The notes beneath the pieces were generated by a model, which saw only the letters and a list, made by a program, of their open reading frames with translations, searched no databases and was not told where the DNA came from. This document shows, in pieces, positions 8,414-17,038 of a stretch of 64,000 nt of DNA. The stretch is taken from NCBI GenBank assembly GCA_963668655.2, contig CAXXPQ010000002.1, positions 1,488,001 through 1,552,000 on the forward strand, written 5' to 3'. Within the stretch, counting starts at the first letter, position 1. Every line of letters begins with the position of its first letter. This DNA is from G963668655 sp963668655 (GTDB lineage Bacteria; Myxococcota_A; SURF-8). The position numbers and the translations under genes are program-made.

Positions 8414-9154
8414 ATGATTCAGATCTTCCATCTCGCCAAGGCGTATCAGAAGGAGAAGCCCGTTCTGGTGGACGTGACGTTCTCCGTGGAGAAGGCGGAG
8501 TTCGTCTATCTCACCGGTCCGTCCGGCGCGGGCAAGACCACCCTTTTGCAGATCCTCTTCTGCGAGATCGCGCCCACTTCCGGCCAGGTGCTGCTCATGG
8601 GGCGCAACATCGGCCGGGTGAACACCCGCAGCGTCCCCTTTCTGCGCCGCCGCATCGGCGTGGTGTTCCAGGATTTCCGGCTTCTGCCCAACCGCACGGT
8701 GACCGAAAACGTGGCGGTGACCCTGGAAGTGCTGGGGCGGCCCCGGCGCGAGATCGCCCGCCGGGTGTACGTGATGCTGAAAAACGTGGGGCTGGCCCAC
8801 CGGGCGCGGGCTTATCCGGAACAGCTCTCCGGCGGCGAGCAGCAGCGCGTGGCCGTGGCGCGGGCGCTCATCGACGAGCCGGACATCCTGCTGGCCGACG
8901 AGCCCACGGGCAACCTGGACGAGGACACCACCCGCGACATCATGCGCCTGTTTTCCGACGCCAACGCCAAGGGAACCACCGTGATCCTGGCCACCCACGA
9001 CCGCCGCCTGTACGAGGCCTCGGGTCGCCGGGTGGTGCGGCTGGAGAAGGGCCGCGCCGTCTTCGACAGCAACATCCGCCTGGACGACGACGAGGCGCGC
9101 CGCCAGCTGAACGTCTCCTTCCGTCCCCGGCGGGGCGGGGAGGACGGCCCATGA
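8414..9154 (+). CDS. ftsE: cell-division ABC transporter ATP-binding subunit FtsE
   Basis: 246 residues, the normal FtsE length. Walker A is GPSGAGKT (35-42), the signature is LSGGEQQ (138-144) and Walker B is ILLADEP (158-164) followed by TGNLD; the H-loop is ATHD. FtsE hydrolyses ATP on the cytoplasmic face of the FtsEX complex and drives FtsX to switch on periplasmic peptidoglycan hydrolysis during division. Its stop overlaps the ftsX start (ATGA at 9151-9154), and ftsX in turn overlaps envC, so the three form a translationally coupled unit with the amidase activator. The upstream ribosome site is only moderate (AGAAGCGA). Confidence 0.93.
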   Translation: MIQIFHLAKAYQKEKPVLVDVTFSVEKAEFVYLTGPSGAGKTTLLQILFCEIAPTSGQVLLMGRNIGRVNTRSVPFLRRRIGVVFQDFRLLPNRTVTENVAVTLEVLGRPRREIARRVYVMLKNVGLAHRARAYPEQLSGGEQQRVAVARALIDEPDILLADEPTGNLDEDTTRDIMRLFSDANAKGTTVILATHDRRLYEASGRRVVRLEKGRAVFDSNIRLDDDEARRQLNVSFRPRRGGEDGP

Positions 9155-10050
9155 TCCGACGCTTCCTTTACTTTTTCCGCCAGGCCGCAAACGCCGCCCG
9201 GCGGTCTCCCATGCTCGGAACGGCCACGGTGGGCATGCTGGCGGTGGTCTTTCTGCTCTTCGACGGTTACCTGCTTCTGGCGCTGAACCTGGACCGCCTG
9301 GCCGAACGCTGGATCGGGCAGGTGCGCCTGGTGGTCTTTCTGGCCCCGGACACGGATCCCGAACGCGCCCAGGAACTGGTGCTGCGCCTGGAGGAGCATC
9401 CCCAGGTGCAAAGCGGGGTTTACGTTTCGAAAGACGAGGCGCGGGAGCGTTTCCGCAAGGACTTTCCCGGCGATGCGGAAATCCTGGAGGGTCTGGGGGA
9501 AAATCCCCTGCCCGCCTCCATCGAGCTTGCGCTTTCCCGCGAGGCCCTGGAGCCGGAGACGCTTCTGTCCATGAAGACGGAGATCGAGAAACTGCAAGGC
9601 GTGGAGGAGGCCGTCTTCGGCCGGGAGCTCTTCACCCGGATTTCCGGCCTGGTGCGTTTCATCCACCTGGCCGGGCTGCTCTTCGGGCTGGCGCTCGTTC
9701 TGGCGGTGATCTTCCTCTCCGCCAACACCATCCGGCTCAATCTCTACTCCCGCCGGGAGGAACTGGAAATCCTTCAGGTGGTGGGGGCCACCCGCTGGTT
9801 TATCCGCTGGCCCTTCCTGATCGAAGGCGCGATGCAGGGTCTTTTCGGGGCGGGCGCTTCGCTCCTTCTGGCCTACGGTCTGTACGCGCTCGCCGCCGCC
9901 CCGGCGGCCGCCGCGCTTTCCGGCCCCTTCGGGAACATCGGCCCGGTTTTCCTCTCGCCCGGCGTCTGCCTGCTGCTGCTGTTTTCCGGCGCGGGGCTGG
10001 CGGGTCTGGGCAGTCTGGTGGCCATCGGGCGGTTCTGGAGGGCCATCTGA
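9151..10050 (+). CDS. ftsX: cell-division permease FtsX
   Basis: 299 residues from the ATG overlapping the ftsE stop. The frame stays open upstream through ftsE, but the ATGA junction and the MIRRFLYFFRQ N-terminus set the start. The topology is the FtsX pattern: a cytoplasmic N-tail, TM1 (about 24-46), a large extracytoplasmic loop of about 120 residues that recruits EnvC-type activators, then three TM segments (about 170-195, 220-245, 268-292). RREELEILQVVGATRWFI, just after TM2, is the conserved coupling region of FtsX/MacB permeases. It partners FtsE and the following EnvC homologue. Confidence 0.92.
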   Translation: MIRRFLYFFRQAANAARRSPMLGTATVGMLAVVFLLFDGYLLLALNLDRLAERWIGQVRLVVFLAPDTDPERAQELVLRLEEHPQVQSGVYVSKDEARERFRKDFPGDAEILEGLGENPLPASIELALSREALEPETLLSMKTEIEKLQGVEEAVFGRELFTRISGLVRFIHLAGLLFGLALVLAVIFLSANTIRLNLYSRREELEILQVVGATRWFIRWPFLIEGAMQGLFGAGASLLLAYGLYALAAAPAAAALSGPFGNIGPVFLSPGVCLLLLFSGAGLAGLGSLVAIGRFWRAI

Positions 10051-11144
10051 TGAACGGCCGCGGGTTCGGCCGGCGGGGGCTCGTTTCGGCGCTGTTTCTT
10101 CTGCTGCTGTTTCCGCCGGTTTCGCCGCTTCACGCCGAAGGAAGCTCCCAGGACATCCTGGTGCAGCTGGAAAACCTGGAGAAGCAGCAGGCGCTGCTGG
10201 ATCGCCGCACCAAGGAACTGCGCGCGCGCAAGGAGGAACTGGACCGGGCGCTGGGCGAATCGCTCAAGCAGGTCACCGCCGTGCGCAAACGTTCGGAAAA
10301 GCACGAAAAGACGCTGGCCGCGCGCCTGCGGGCCGCCTATAAACTCCGCGCCATTTCCCGCTGGGAGTATCTTCTGTCCGCCTCGGATTTCACCGACTTC
10401 ACCCTGCGCCGGGCCTACCTGGGAAAGCTCTGGCGAAAGGACCGGGAGATCCTGGACCGCTACGGGCAAAACGTCCGGGTGGCCCTGAACGAACGCCGCC
10501 GCATGGAACGGGACCGGGCGGAGATGGACCGGCTGATCGAGGATCTGCGCGAGCAGGAAAACCGCCTGGCCGAACAGCTCAGGAAGAAGAAGGTTTTTCT
10601 GGCCGACATCCGCAAGGACGAGCGGCTGCGGGCGAAAGCCCGGGCCGAAATGGCGGAAGCCAAGAAGAAGCTGGATCGGCGGGTGGCCGGTCTGGGGCCG
10701 GAGCGTCCGGACACGGCGGGCGGGTCATCCAGGCGCGGACAGCCGTTTTCCAACGAGAACGGCCGCATGGCCTGCCCGGTGAAGGGCCGGGTGGAGGTGG
10801 GCTACGGCACCGCCGTCAAGGGCAAGGCGCGCACCTTCCACGGCGGGCTGGACCTGCAGGCTCCGGCGGGCGCGCCGGTCAAGGCTCCCGCCGACGGCGA
10901 AGTGGTGTTCGCCGGACATTTCCGGGGATTCGGAAACCTGGTGATTTTACGCCACGGGGAAACGCATCACAGCCTGTACGCCCATCTCCAGACCATCGGG
11001 CAGGGCGTGGGTAAGACGATCCGCGCGGGCGAAATCCTGGGCCGGGTGGGCGACACCGGGTCGCTGAAGGGCGCGTACCTGTACTTCGAGATCCGCGAGA
11101 AAGGCAAGACCGTCAATCCGAGGAAATGGGTGGACTGCCGCTGA
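10050..11144 (+). CDS. envC: EnvC-type murein hydrolase activator (coiled coil plus degenerate LytM domain)
   Basis: 364 residues. A signal peptide (cut after about residue 28, LHAEG) is followed by a long charged coiled coil (about 35-215) and a C-terminal M23/LytM domain (about 240-362). The domain keeps HGGLD and SLYAHL, but the last metal ligand of active M23 enzymes (LHFE) is replaced by LYFEIR, the form seen in E. coli EnvC. It is therefore more likely a non-catalytic activator of N-acetylmuramoyl-L-alanine amidases than a peptidase. Its start overlaps the ftsX stop by one base (TGATG), which fits delivery to the FtsX periplasmic loop. Confidence 0.88.
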   Translation: MNGRGFGRRGLVSALFLLLLFPPVSPLHAEGSSQDILVQLENLEKQQALLDRRTKELRARKEELDRALGESLKQVTAVRKRSEKHEKTLAARLRAAYKLRAISRWEYLLSASDFTDFTLRRAYLGKLWRKDREILDRYGQNVRVALNERRRMERDRAEMDRLIEDLREQENRLAEQLRKKKVFLADIRKDERLRAKARAEMAEAKKKLDRRVAGLGPERPDTAGGSSRRGQPFSNENGRMACPVKGRVEVGYGTAVKGKARTFHGGLDLQAPAGAPVKAPADGEVVFAGHFRGFGNLVILRHGETHHSLYAHLQTIGQGVGKTIRAGEILGRVGDTGSLKGAYLYFEIREKGKTVNPRKWVDCR

Positions 11145-11181
11145 TTTCCCGGGGAATCGTCCGTTTCCCATCCGATGAAAG

Positions 11182-11210
11182 TTGACAGCCGCCCGGAAGC
11201 GGGGCATGCT
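11182..11210 (+). promoter_or_regulatory. possible promoter for the 11274 lipoprotein
   Basis: A perfect TTGACA is followed after 17 bp by CATGCT, a poor -10. It lies about 65 bp before the start codon. Confidence 0.35.
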
Positions 11211-11273
11211 GCGATAAAGCGCGGCCGAAGCGGCCGGACGAATGGAACGCCAAACGTGGAACGGGGAAGAATC

Positions 11274-12404
11274 ATGCCGAAACGGATGCTCGGAATCATG
11301 CTTGCGATGGGACTTCTGGCGCTTCTGGCGTTCTCCTGCGGGGAGAAGAAAGAGGAAGCGGCCCCTCCCGCCGGGGCGGAAAAGGTCCAAACCGCCTCGA
11401 AACCCGTGAAATCCGCGAAAACGGAGTCCTGGACGTTCTCCGAGCAGCCCGGCGATTCCATTATCGGATGGTCCAAGGACGGACGCGCCTTCGCCTTCCG
11501 CCGTATCTCGGAGGACGAAAACGGGGAATGGATCGTCTCCCTGCACGTGCTCGGCGCCGCGGGAGGCAAGCTGCGCCTGAAGGACCGGGGCGTGCTGCTG
11601 GTGAGCAGCCGCAGCCTGCGCTTTCCACCCAAAAAACCCGATCCCCGCAAGGCCGCGCCGCCTAAGGCGGACGAGGAAAAGCCCGCCCTGACGCTGGATG
11701 AGGCGCGTTCCAAGGCGCTGGCCCTTTTCCATCAGCGGGCCCGGAAAGTCCTGGAACGCCACGGCTTCGTCGGCACGGGGAACCTGGGGCGGGTGCTGTA
11801 CGACGCCGAAACGGCGTCCGCCAAGGCCGGACCCGGCGACGCGAGCCTGCCTCTGAAACTGAACGCCGAACGCATGGCCCGCCTGACGCTCCGCAACGTC
11901 CATAACGAAAATGAAAAGCCGGACCCGTCCGCACCGGGCGCGGGTCGATCGGCTCCGGCCCTGGATCTTCAACTGGTTCTGGACGCCGGATCGGATCGGG
12001 AACGGCCGCGCCAACTGGGGCATCCCAAGCGCTTTCTTCCGGACACCCGGGGCTTCCGGCTGCGGGCGGCCTATCTCGCGCCGGAACGCAACGGCCTGGC
12101 CGTCCTGGTGGAACGCCTGCCGGAAACGGGGCCGCCCGTCCTGTTGGGCGCGGCGACGCTGATCGCGTCCGAGAATCCATCCACGCTGCGAAAGCCCGGC
12201 TCCCGGCCGGAAGCGCCGGAAAAAGGAAAAACCGGCCTGCGCCCGTTCAATAAAAGGAATTTTAACCGCATGAAGGAGCGCATCCAGAAGCGCATGCGGG
12301 AGATGCAGAACCGCAAGTCCGGAAAGGCCGGGGAGAAGAGCGCCGCACCCGGAACTCCGGAATCCGCGAAGCCCGCCGGGAAAACCGAAACCGGCAAGCC
12401 GTAG
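11274..12404 (+). CDS. lipoprotein of unknown function with Pro/Lys-rich tail
   Basis: 376 residues from the ATG at 11274, which follows GGGGAAG and begins a lipoprotein signal (MPKRMLGIML, lipobox AFSC, C22). A longer reading frame upstream has no ribosome site. After a Lys/Glu/Ala/Pro linker there is a compact region (about 50-90) with GWSKDGRAFAFRR, a WD-like or DUF2259-like strand pattern. A central helical part and a second beta-rich part follow (RGFRLRAAYLAPERNGLAVLVERL). The last 60 residues are Lys/Arg/Pro-rich and disordered. I do not recognise the family. It stands alone after ftsEX-envC. Confidence 0.7.
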   Translation: MPKRMLGIMLAMGLLALLAFSCGEKKEEAAPPAGAEKVQTASKPVKSAKTESWTFSEQPGDSIIGWSKDGRAFAFRRISEDENGEWIVSLHVLGAAGGKLRLKDRGVLLVSSRSLRFPPKKPDPRKAAPPKADEEKPALTLDEARSKALALFHQRARKVLERHGFVGTGNLGRVLYDAETASAKAGPGDASLPLKLNAERMARLTLRNVHNENEKPDPSAPGAGRSAPALDLQLVLDAGSDRERPRQLGHPKRFLPDTRGFRLRAAYLAPERNGLAVLVERLPETGPPVLLGAATLIASENPSTLRKPGSRPEAPEKGKTGLRPFNKRNFNRMKERIQKRMREMQNRKSGKAGEKSAAPGTPESAKPAGKTETGKP

Positions 12405-12634
12405 GAAGCCTCACCCTTTCCCTTCGGCATCGGCTCCGGAACCGCCTCTGTCCGGCGGAAACGGCGCGTTTCCCAGGCGTTTCCAAGCCGTCTCTCGAAT
12501 TTTTATAAGTATAAAAAACAAGGAATTCCCTTTCGCGCTCTCGCGCATTCCGTTCGTTTTCGAACGCGTGGAACGAGGGCGCGGGCGATTCCGAACGCTT
12601 TGAGACGCGTGTGTCGGCCTTTCCGGGAAAAGCG
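12405..12634. other. intergenic region, no gene seen
   Basis: No supported gene. The only visible structure is an AT-rich inverted repeat, TTTTTAT-aagt-ATAAAAA, near 12500-12517. It could be a weak hairpin or simply the AT-rich part of a promoter. Confidence 0.4.
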
Positions 12635-12664
12635 TTGACCGCCGCGAAAAGGCTGACGTATACC
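12635..12664 (+). promoter_or_regulatory. sigma-70-type promoter of the steroid-type gene pair
   Basis: TTGACC, 18 bp, TATACC. A short inverted repeat TACCA-tccgc-TGGTA (12661-12675) overlaps the -10 and start site and could be an operator. The leader is about 40 nt. Confidence 0.5.
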
Positions 12665-12711
12665 ATCCGCTGGTAAAGCGACCTTTTCGCCCGATCACGA
12701 AAGGACATGCC

Positions 12712-13707
12712 ATGACCGTCGTCGTCACCGGAGCCGCCGGACACGTGGGCACGAACCTGGTTCCCGCGCTGTTGGCCGAAGGCCGCAAGGTTCGCGCCCT
12801 GATACGCAACGATTATCGGGGTCTTCAGGGTCTGAAGACGGAACTGGTCCGGGGAGACGTGCTCGATTATCCCAGCCTATTGCGCGCCTTCGAGGGCGCG
12901 GAGACCGTCTTCCACGCCGCCGCCAACATCTCCATCATGGGCGATCCCGATGGCATGGTGCATCGCGTGAACGTGGACGGCGTGCGGAACGTCACGGAAG
13001 CCTGCCTGGCCTGCGGCGTGAAGCGCCTGGTGCATTTCTCCAGCATCCACGCCTACGACCAGGCCCCTCTGGACGAGCCCCTGGACGAAACCCGTACGCT
13101 CGTCTCCAACGGCAAGTCCCCGGCCTACGACCGCTCCAAGGCCAAAGGAGTGCGCGTGGTGGAAGAGGCCGTGGCGCGCGGGCTGGATGCGGTGATCGTC
13201 CATCCCACGGCGGTGCTCGGCCCCGGCGACGTGAAGCCCTCGCGCATGGGCGCGGTCTTTCTGATGTTCTACCATCGGCGCATGCCGACCCTGGTGGAGG
13301 GCGGTTTCGACTGGGTGGACGTGCGGGACGTGGTGGAGGGCGCCCTGGCCGCCGAAAAGAGGGGCCGCCGGGGCGAACGCTATCTTCTGAGCGGGCATTA
13401 CCTCACGGTGGGCGAGTTGTTCCGCGTCTATTCCGAAGTCACCGGCGCTCCCTGCCCGCGCATCACCTGCCCCATCGGACTGGCGAAGATCGGCGCGCCC
13501 TTCGCCGAGATCTGGAGTAAGCTCACCGGCGGGGAGCCTCTGTACACGCGGGAGTCGCTGAACGCCCTGGAAGCCAACCGCGACATCCGCCACGACAAGG
13601 CCGCCCGGGAACTGGGCTACAGGCCCCGGCCCATCAAGGAGACGGTGGAGGCCGCCTATCGCGACTTCCTGAAAAACGGTTTCACCACGGAATTGTACGC
13701 CTCATGA
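12712..13707 (+). CDS. extended SDR dehydrogenase, 3-beta-hydroxysteroid dehydrogenase-like
   Basis: 331 residues. A Rossmann TGAAGHVG motif at residues 6-13 binds NAD(P). HAAANIS (around 71) and YDRSK (catalytic Tyr and Lys, near 141-145) mark the extended SDR family. Composition and motif spacing are closest to 3-beta-HSD/dihydroflavonol-reductase-like members and to HpnA-type epimerases; the substrate cannot be read from sequence. The decisive context is the next gene: its stop overlaps the start of a steroid 5-alpha-reductase homologue (ATGA at 13704-13707). A steroid or other cyclic terpenoid substrate is inferred from that pairing. Confidence 0.8.
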   Translation: MTVVVTGAAGHVGTNLVPALLAEGRKVRALIRNDYRGLQGLKTELVRGDVLDYPSLLRAFEGAETVFHAAANISIMGDPDGMVHRVNVDGVRNVTEACLACGVKRLVHFSSIHAYDQAPLDEPLDETRTLVSNGKSPAYDRSKAKGVRVVEEAVARGLDAVIVHPTAVLGPGDVKPSRMGAVFLMFYHRRMPTLVEGGFDWVDVRDVVEGALAAEKRGRRGERYLLSGHYLTVGELFRVYSEVTGAPCPRITCPIGLAKIGAPFAEIWSKLTGGEPLYTRESLNALEANRDIRHDKAARELGYRPRPIKETVEAAYRDFLKNGFTTELYAS

Positions 13708-14459
13708 GCGCCGAAAATCTCTACGCCTACGGCATGGCCGCCTGGATCGCGGTGGCCGTTGTCACCTTCGTCGCCCTGCAATTTCTCACCGCGCCCTACG
13801 GACGCCACGCGCGCTCCGGCTGGGGCCCCCGGGTGTCGAGCCGCGCGGGCTGGCTGATTATGGAGGTTCCGGCGGTCGTGACCATCGCGATCTTCTTTTG
13901 GCTCAGCCCGAACAAGTCCGCCGTCGCCACGGTGTTTTTCATCGTCTGGCAGATCCATTACGTCAACCGGGGGCTGATCTATCCTTTCCGGCGCAGGGGC
14001 GGCGACAAGCCCATGCCGCTGGTCATCGGACTGATGGGTCTGTTCTTCAACCTGGTCAACGGCACGTTCCAAGGCTATTACTTTTTCTTCATGGCGTCCT
14101 ATCCGAACGACTGGCTTTCCGATCCGCGGTTCCTTTTCGGACTCGGGCTCTTCCTTCTGGGATGGGCGGGAAATTTCCATTCCGACCAGGTGCTGATGAA
14201 CCTGCGAAAACCCGGCGAGACGGGCTACAAGATCCCCCAAGGCGGCCTGTACCGCTTTCTGAGCTGCCCCAATTATTTCAGCGAACTGGTGGAATGGACG
14301 GGCTGGGCGATCCTCACCTGGTCCGGACCGGGGCTGATTTTCCTCATCTGGACGGCGGCCAACCTGGTTCCCCGGGCGCGCTCCAACCACCGCTGGTATC
14401 TCGAAACCTTCCCGGACTATCCGAAAAAACGCAAGGCCGTCTTTCCGTTTCTGTACTGA
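13704..14459 (+). CDS. steroid 5-alpha-reductase family membrane protein (3-oxo-5-alpha-steroid 4-dehydrogenase)
   Basis: 251 residues with about six membrane spans. The C-terminal half carries the signature of eukaryotic SRD5A1/2: HSDQVLMNLRKPGETGYKIP, then NYFSELVEWTGWA, NHRWYLETFPDYPKKRK and a final FPFLY. Family members reduce the delta-4 double bond of 3-oxo-steroids with NADPH in the membrane. Length (251) is close to the 254-259 residues of the animal enzymes, so it is a whole enzyme and not just the C-terminal domain. It is translationally coupled to the preceding 3-beta-HSD-like gene; together they could convert a 3-hydroxy-delta-5 sterol to a 5-alpha-reduced ketone. The actual substrate is unknown. 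Confidence 0.85.
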   Translation: MSAENLYAYGMAAWIAVAVVTFVALQFLTAPYGRHARSGWGPRVSSRAGWLIMEVPAVVTIAIFFWLSPNKSAVATVFFIVWQIHYVNRGLIYPFRRRGGDKPMPLVIGLMGLFFNLVNGTFQGYYFFFMASYPNDWLSDPRFLFGLGLFLLGWAGNFHSDQVLMNLRKPGETGYKIPQGGLYRFLSCPNYFSELVEWTGWAILTWSGPGLIFLIWTAANLVPRARSNHRWYLETFPDYPKKRKAVFPFLY

Positions 14460-14493
14460 GGGAAGACGGGCGGGGGGCGTTGGGCAAGGGCGG

Positions 14494-15456
14494 TTATTTC
14501 TTCGCTTTGAGGATGATTCCCTTTTTCTCGGCTTCCTCGCGCAACTTTTTGCGCTTTTTGTTGTGCTCCATCAGGAGTTTCGTCTGCGTCTCTTTGAGTT
14601 CATCAACTTTTTTCGCCAGTTCTTCCATGATTTTCTGGGGGGTTTCGGAAATGGCGGATTTCGCCATGTAATAGGCTTTCAGTTTCTTTATCTCTTCCTT
14701 GACTAGGTCATTGTTGTATTTCTTCGTTTTCTGGGCTGCGCCTTTGTCGGCAGAAAGGAAAGCTTTTTCGTATTGGTCACGCTTGGTACTGTCCTCCTGT
14801 CCCTCCTTTTCCTCCTTGAATTTGTTGAGCGACTCTTCCATTTTTTCTACGAAATTAGCAAATTCCAAGCCGGTCTGTATCCGTTCCTGCATCACCGCCA
14901 GGTAATCGCTGCGGGCGACCTGGGTCTTGAATTTCCCCTCGCTGGTTCCGGATTCCGCCGCATACTTGACCATCAACACATCTCGGGTTTTGTCGAAGAC
15001 ATCCATGATTTTATACGGGTATTCCTTGGCTTCCAAGCTGCCGTTGCCCACGGCCTCGCAAAGCCGATAAAGCGCAACGTGACTGAGTTGCAGGATCTCG
15101 CCCACCTCGTAGATCTTGGCCAGATTCTGGGAGTATTCGTTCTTTGCGGTGACTTCGACAATCTCTTTGAAATTACCGGAAAGCTCCGTCGTCACATTGT
15201 GCAGTTTCGTTGCCGGGCCCACCGGCTCCATGCAGAAATGCGTCTTGAAATATCGATAGGTGATGCCCGCGTTTTCCACTTCGATGTAATTTTGTGTGTC
15301 TTCTTTTGTCTTATCCGTCTTCGGCATTATCAGATGCGAAATTCCGTACCGGTCGGTGTTGCTGGTCTTGATGATGCGGTGGTTGGGGCGCCCGTACGTG
15401 CAGCCGAAAACCAGAAAAGACAACATCACGCTCAATATCACGACAATGCGTTTCAT
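14494..15456 (-). CDS. coiled-coil lipoprotein, function unknown
   Basis: 320 residues from the ATG at 15456, chosen because GGGGAGG lies 9 nt upstream and the N-terminus is a lipoprotein signal (MKRIVVILSV, lipobox VFGC, C19). The mature part begins with a Tyr/Arg/His/Ile-rich segment, and a helical region follows. The last 120 residues are strongly charged Lys/Glu heptads (EEIKKLKAY, EELAKKVDELKE), i.e. a coiled coil ending in a basic tail. It is less GC-rich than its neighbours. No family is recognised. It is driven by the strong promoter at 15528-15556. Confidence 0.7.
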   Translation of the reverse strand: MKRIVVILSVMLSFLVFGCTYGRPNHRIIKTSNTDRYGISHLIMPKTDKTKEDTQNYIEVENAGITYRYFKTHFCMEPVGPATKLHNVTTELSGNFKEIVEVTAKNEYSQNLAKIYEVGEILQLSHVALYRLCEAVGNGSLEAKEYPYKIMDVFDKTRDVLMVKYAAESGTSEGKFKTQVARSDYLAVMQERIQTGLEFANFVEKMEESLNKFKEEKEGQEDSTKRDQYEKAFLSADKGAAQKTKKYNNDLVKEEIKKLKAYYMAKSAISETPQKIMEELAKKVDELKETQTKLLMEHNKKRKKLREEAEKKGIILKAKK

Positions 15457-15527
15457 GGAAATGTTCCTCCCCGGAAATGGTTTTTCCACTTTGTGCGGCG
15501 CTTGATGTTTTGCTGAATCCTTGCTCA

Positions 15528-15556
15528 AGTATAGAAAACCGAAGATATTTTGTCAA
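15528..15556 (-). promoter_or_regulatory. near-consensus sigma-70 promoter
   Basis: TTGACA, 17 bp, TATACT on the minus strand: perfect -35, 5 of 6 -10, ideal spacing. The leader to the coiled-coil lipoprotein is about 65 nt. Confidence 0.75.
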
Positions 15557-15802
15557 CAGATAATTCGTTTGGATTAGGTTAAATTCTTTCACAACGATCG
15601 AGCTTCATACACCATTCTCCGCTTGTACGGGTTTGGAGTCACAATTATTTGAAATGCCCTTCCCGGCGTCAATCCCTCGAAGGTAGGAATCCGGATTATA
15701 CGTGTTCTTCCTTGCTTTTAGCGATGCAAAGGCGCTCCCGCCCGCAGGGCGGTTTATCAAGGGACGCGCCGCCCGTGGCTCGAACCGATTGGTTCAGCGA
15801 AA

Positions 15803-16306
15803 TCATTTTTCATTCTCGAAACGCCGGTCGGCCCTCGCACCCGGCTTGGGCGCGTGGTCCAGCCAGCCGGCCCCGCTGTCCGGATACGCGTCGTATTCCG
15901 GGACGTAGGGCTTGATATCCAACAGCGGCGTCCGGTCCAGAACGTCGATCTCGGAAACGTGAATCGTCGTCCCTTCGATCCGCGCCAGACGCACGCACGA
16001 CATGCCGATGGCGTTGGGCCGCCGGGGCGCGCGCGTGGCGAACAGCCCGCGCTCCACCGTATCCCGAAACGGCGTCACCTTGGGTTTCCAACCCTCCGAG
16101 CGGTCGAAGGCGTATATCAGCCAGACGCGCTCGAAGCCGTCGAGATCGGCCAGCGCCCCAGCATAATCCGGAAACACTTCAACGCTCCCTTCGAAGCTCT
16201 CCGCATAGCGGGGCTGGATGGGCGTTCCCCTCGCAACGGCGTGCGGCGAGCGGATGATTCCGATGGGATGAAAATAAACGCTCGAACCGGTTTCCTTCTT
16301 TTCCAT
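15803..16306 (-). CDS. trmO: tRNA (N6-threonylcarbamoyladenosine37-N6)-methyltransferase TrmO (TsaA/YaeB)
   Basis: 167 residues from the ATG at 16306 (GGAG 7 nt upstream), which starts the family N-terminus FHPIGIIRSPH. Typical motifs follow: GTPIQPRYAE, FERVWLIYAFDRSEGW, VTPFRDTVERGLFATRAPRRPNAIGMS and VSEIDVLDRTPLLDIKPYVPEYDAY. TrmO uses S-adenosylmethionine to add a methyl group to t6A37 in certain tRNAs, tuning codon reading. It is a single-domain beta-barrel form without the C-terminal extension of E. coli YaeB. It stands alone. TsaD, which is needed to make its t6A substrate, is encoded at 27224-28246. Confidence 0.9.
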   Translation of the reverse strand: MEKKETGSSVYFHPIGIIRSPHAVARGTPIQPRYAESFEGSVEVFPDYAGALADLDGFERVWLIYAFDRSEGWKPKVTPFRDTVERGLFATRAPRRPNAIGMSCVRLARIEGTTIHVSEIDVLDRTPLLDIKPYVPEYDAYPDSGAGWLDHAPKPGARADRRFENEK

Positions 16307-16909
16307 GCGTGAACTCCGCTGGAAACGCCGAATGATCGCTCGTCCGGCAAAATTCCGTAACAGAAGCACATCGGCTCATTTTACCGATTTCCCGTTTTCC
16401 GTCATCGGTTTTTTTTGTGCGTTTTCCATGCGTTCTCGAACTCCCGGCAGAGAGGCGGCGGCGGCGTTTTCGGTATAAGCATATATTGATGCGTACGATA
16501 CAATCATTATCATGACGGCGGACGATGGTTCCGCCGGATGGACGTTCGCCAGGCTCTTCGGCCGAGTCGCGCCGGAAAACGGGCGCAAGTTACTGATATC
16601 ACCTGTAAATCCGCGAAAAATCGCGCCGTCCGGACGGATTCCCCCAAACCGGCGAAACGCGGACGCGCCGGAATTCGGGTCGGAATCGTCGGAACCGCCG
16701 GATATCATGGAGGAATTCGCCTCTTCCGACCTTTCCCCGGCGGATGGCCCGAAGGGGCCTGAAAGCGCCCCCGGGGGCGTGCGGTCCGGGTGCGTGCAAA
16801 AACGGCGGATTCCGTTGGAAGATCATGGAGTTGCACGCCAAAAAGCGTTCACCCGGACGGAACGCAAAAACGGAGCAAAAACGGGAGAGGCAAAAAACGA
16901 CCCTCGATC
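16307..16909. other. gene-free region upstream of the SIR2 gene
   Basis: About 600 bp with no supported gene. Open frames here lack ribosome sites and read as low-complexity Arg/Pro/Ser/Gly. A weak promoter-like pair TTGATG, 16 bp, TATCAT at 16496-16523 faces right. Composition shifts from GC-rich to AT-rich between about 16850 and 16920. It may be the edge of an insertion that brought in the SIR2 gene. Confidence 0.4.
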
Positions 16910-16939
16910 TTGCCATATACGTATCAAATGGATTATAAT
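16910..16939 (+). promoter_or_regulatory. promoter of the SIR2-domain gene
   Basis: TTGCCA, 18 bp, TATAAT (5 of 6 and 6 of 6). Predicted start is near 16946, just before the 23-bp palindrome. Confidence 0.6.
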
Positions 16940-16947
16940 CTTAGCAG

Positions 16948-16970
16948 GTCGGATTAAATTTTAATCCGAC
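16948..16970. promoter_or_regulatory. 23-bp palindrome over the SIR2 transcription start
   Basis: Arms GTCGGATTAAA and TTTAATCCGAC are perfect inverted repeats of 11 bp around one central T. Lying at about +2 to +24, it could be an operator for a dimeric repressor, or form a hairpin in the leader. No regulator gene is adjacent. Confidence 0.55.
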
Positions 16971-17038
16971 GCAAAGGAATGTCGGTATCACCGTATTCGA
17001 CAAAGAGATGGAACGCCGAAGCAAGTTTGGAGAGGATA

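Noticed and set aside
16512..16964. 150-codon open frame upstream of the SIR2 gene
   Set aside because: No ribosome site, low-complexity composition, and it ends in the SIR2 promoter.
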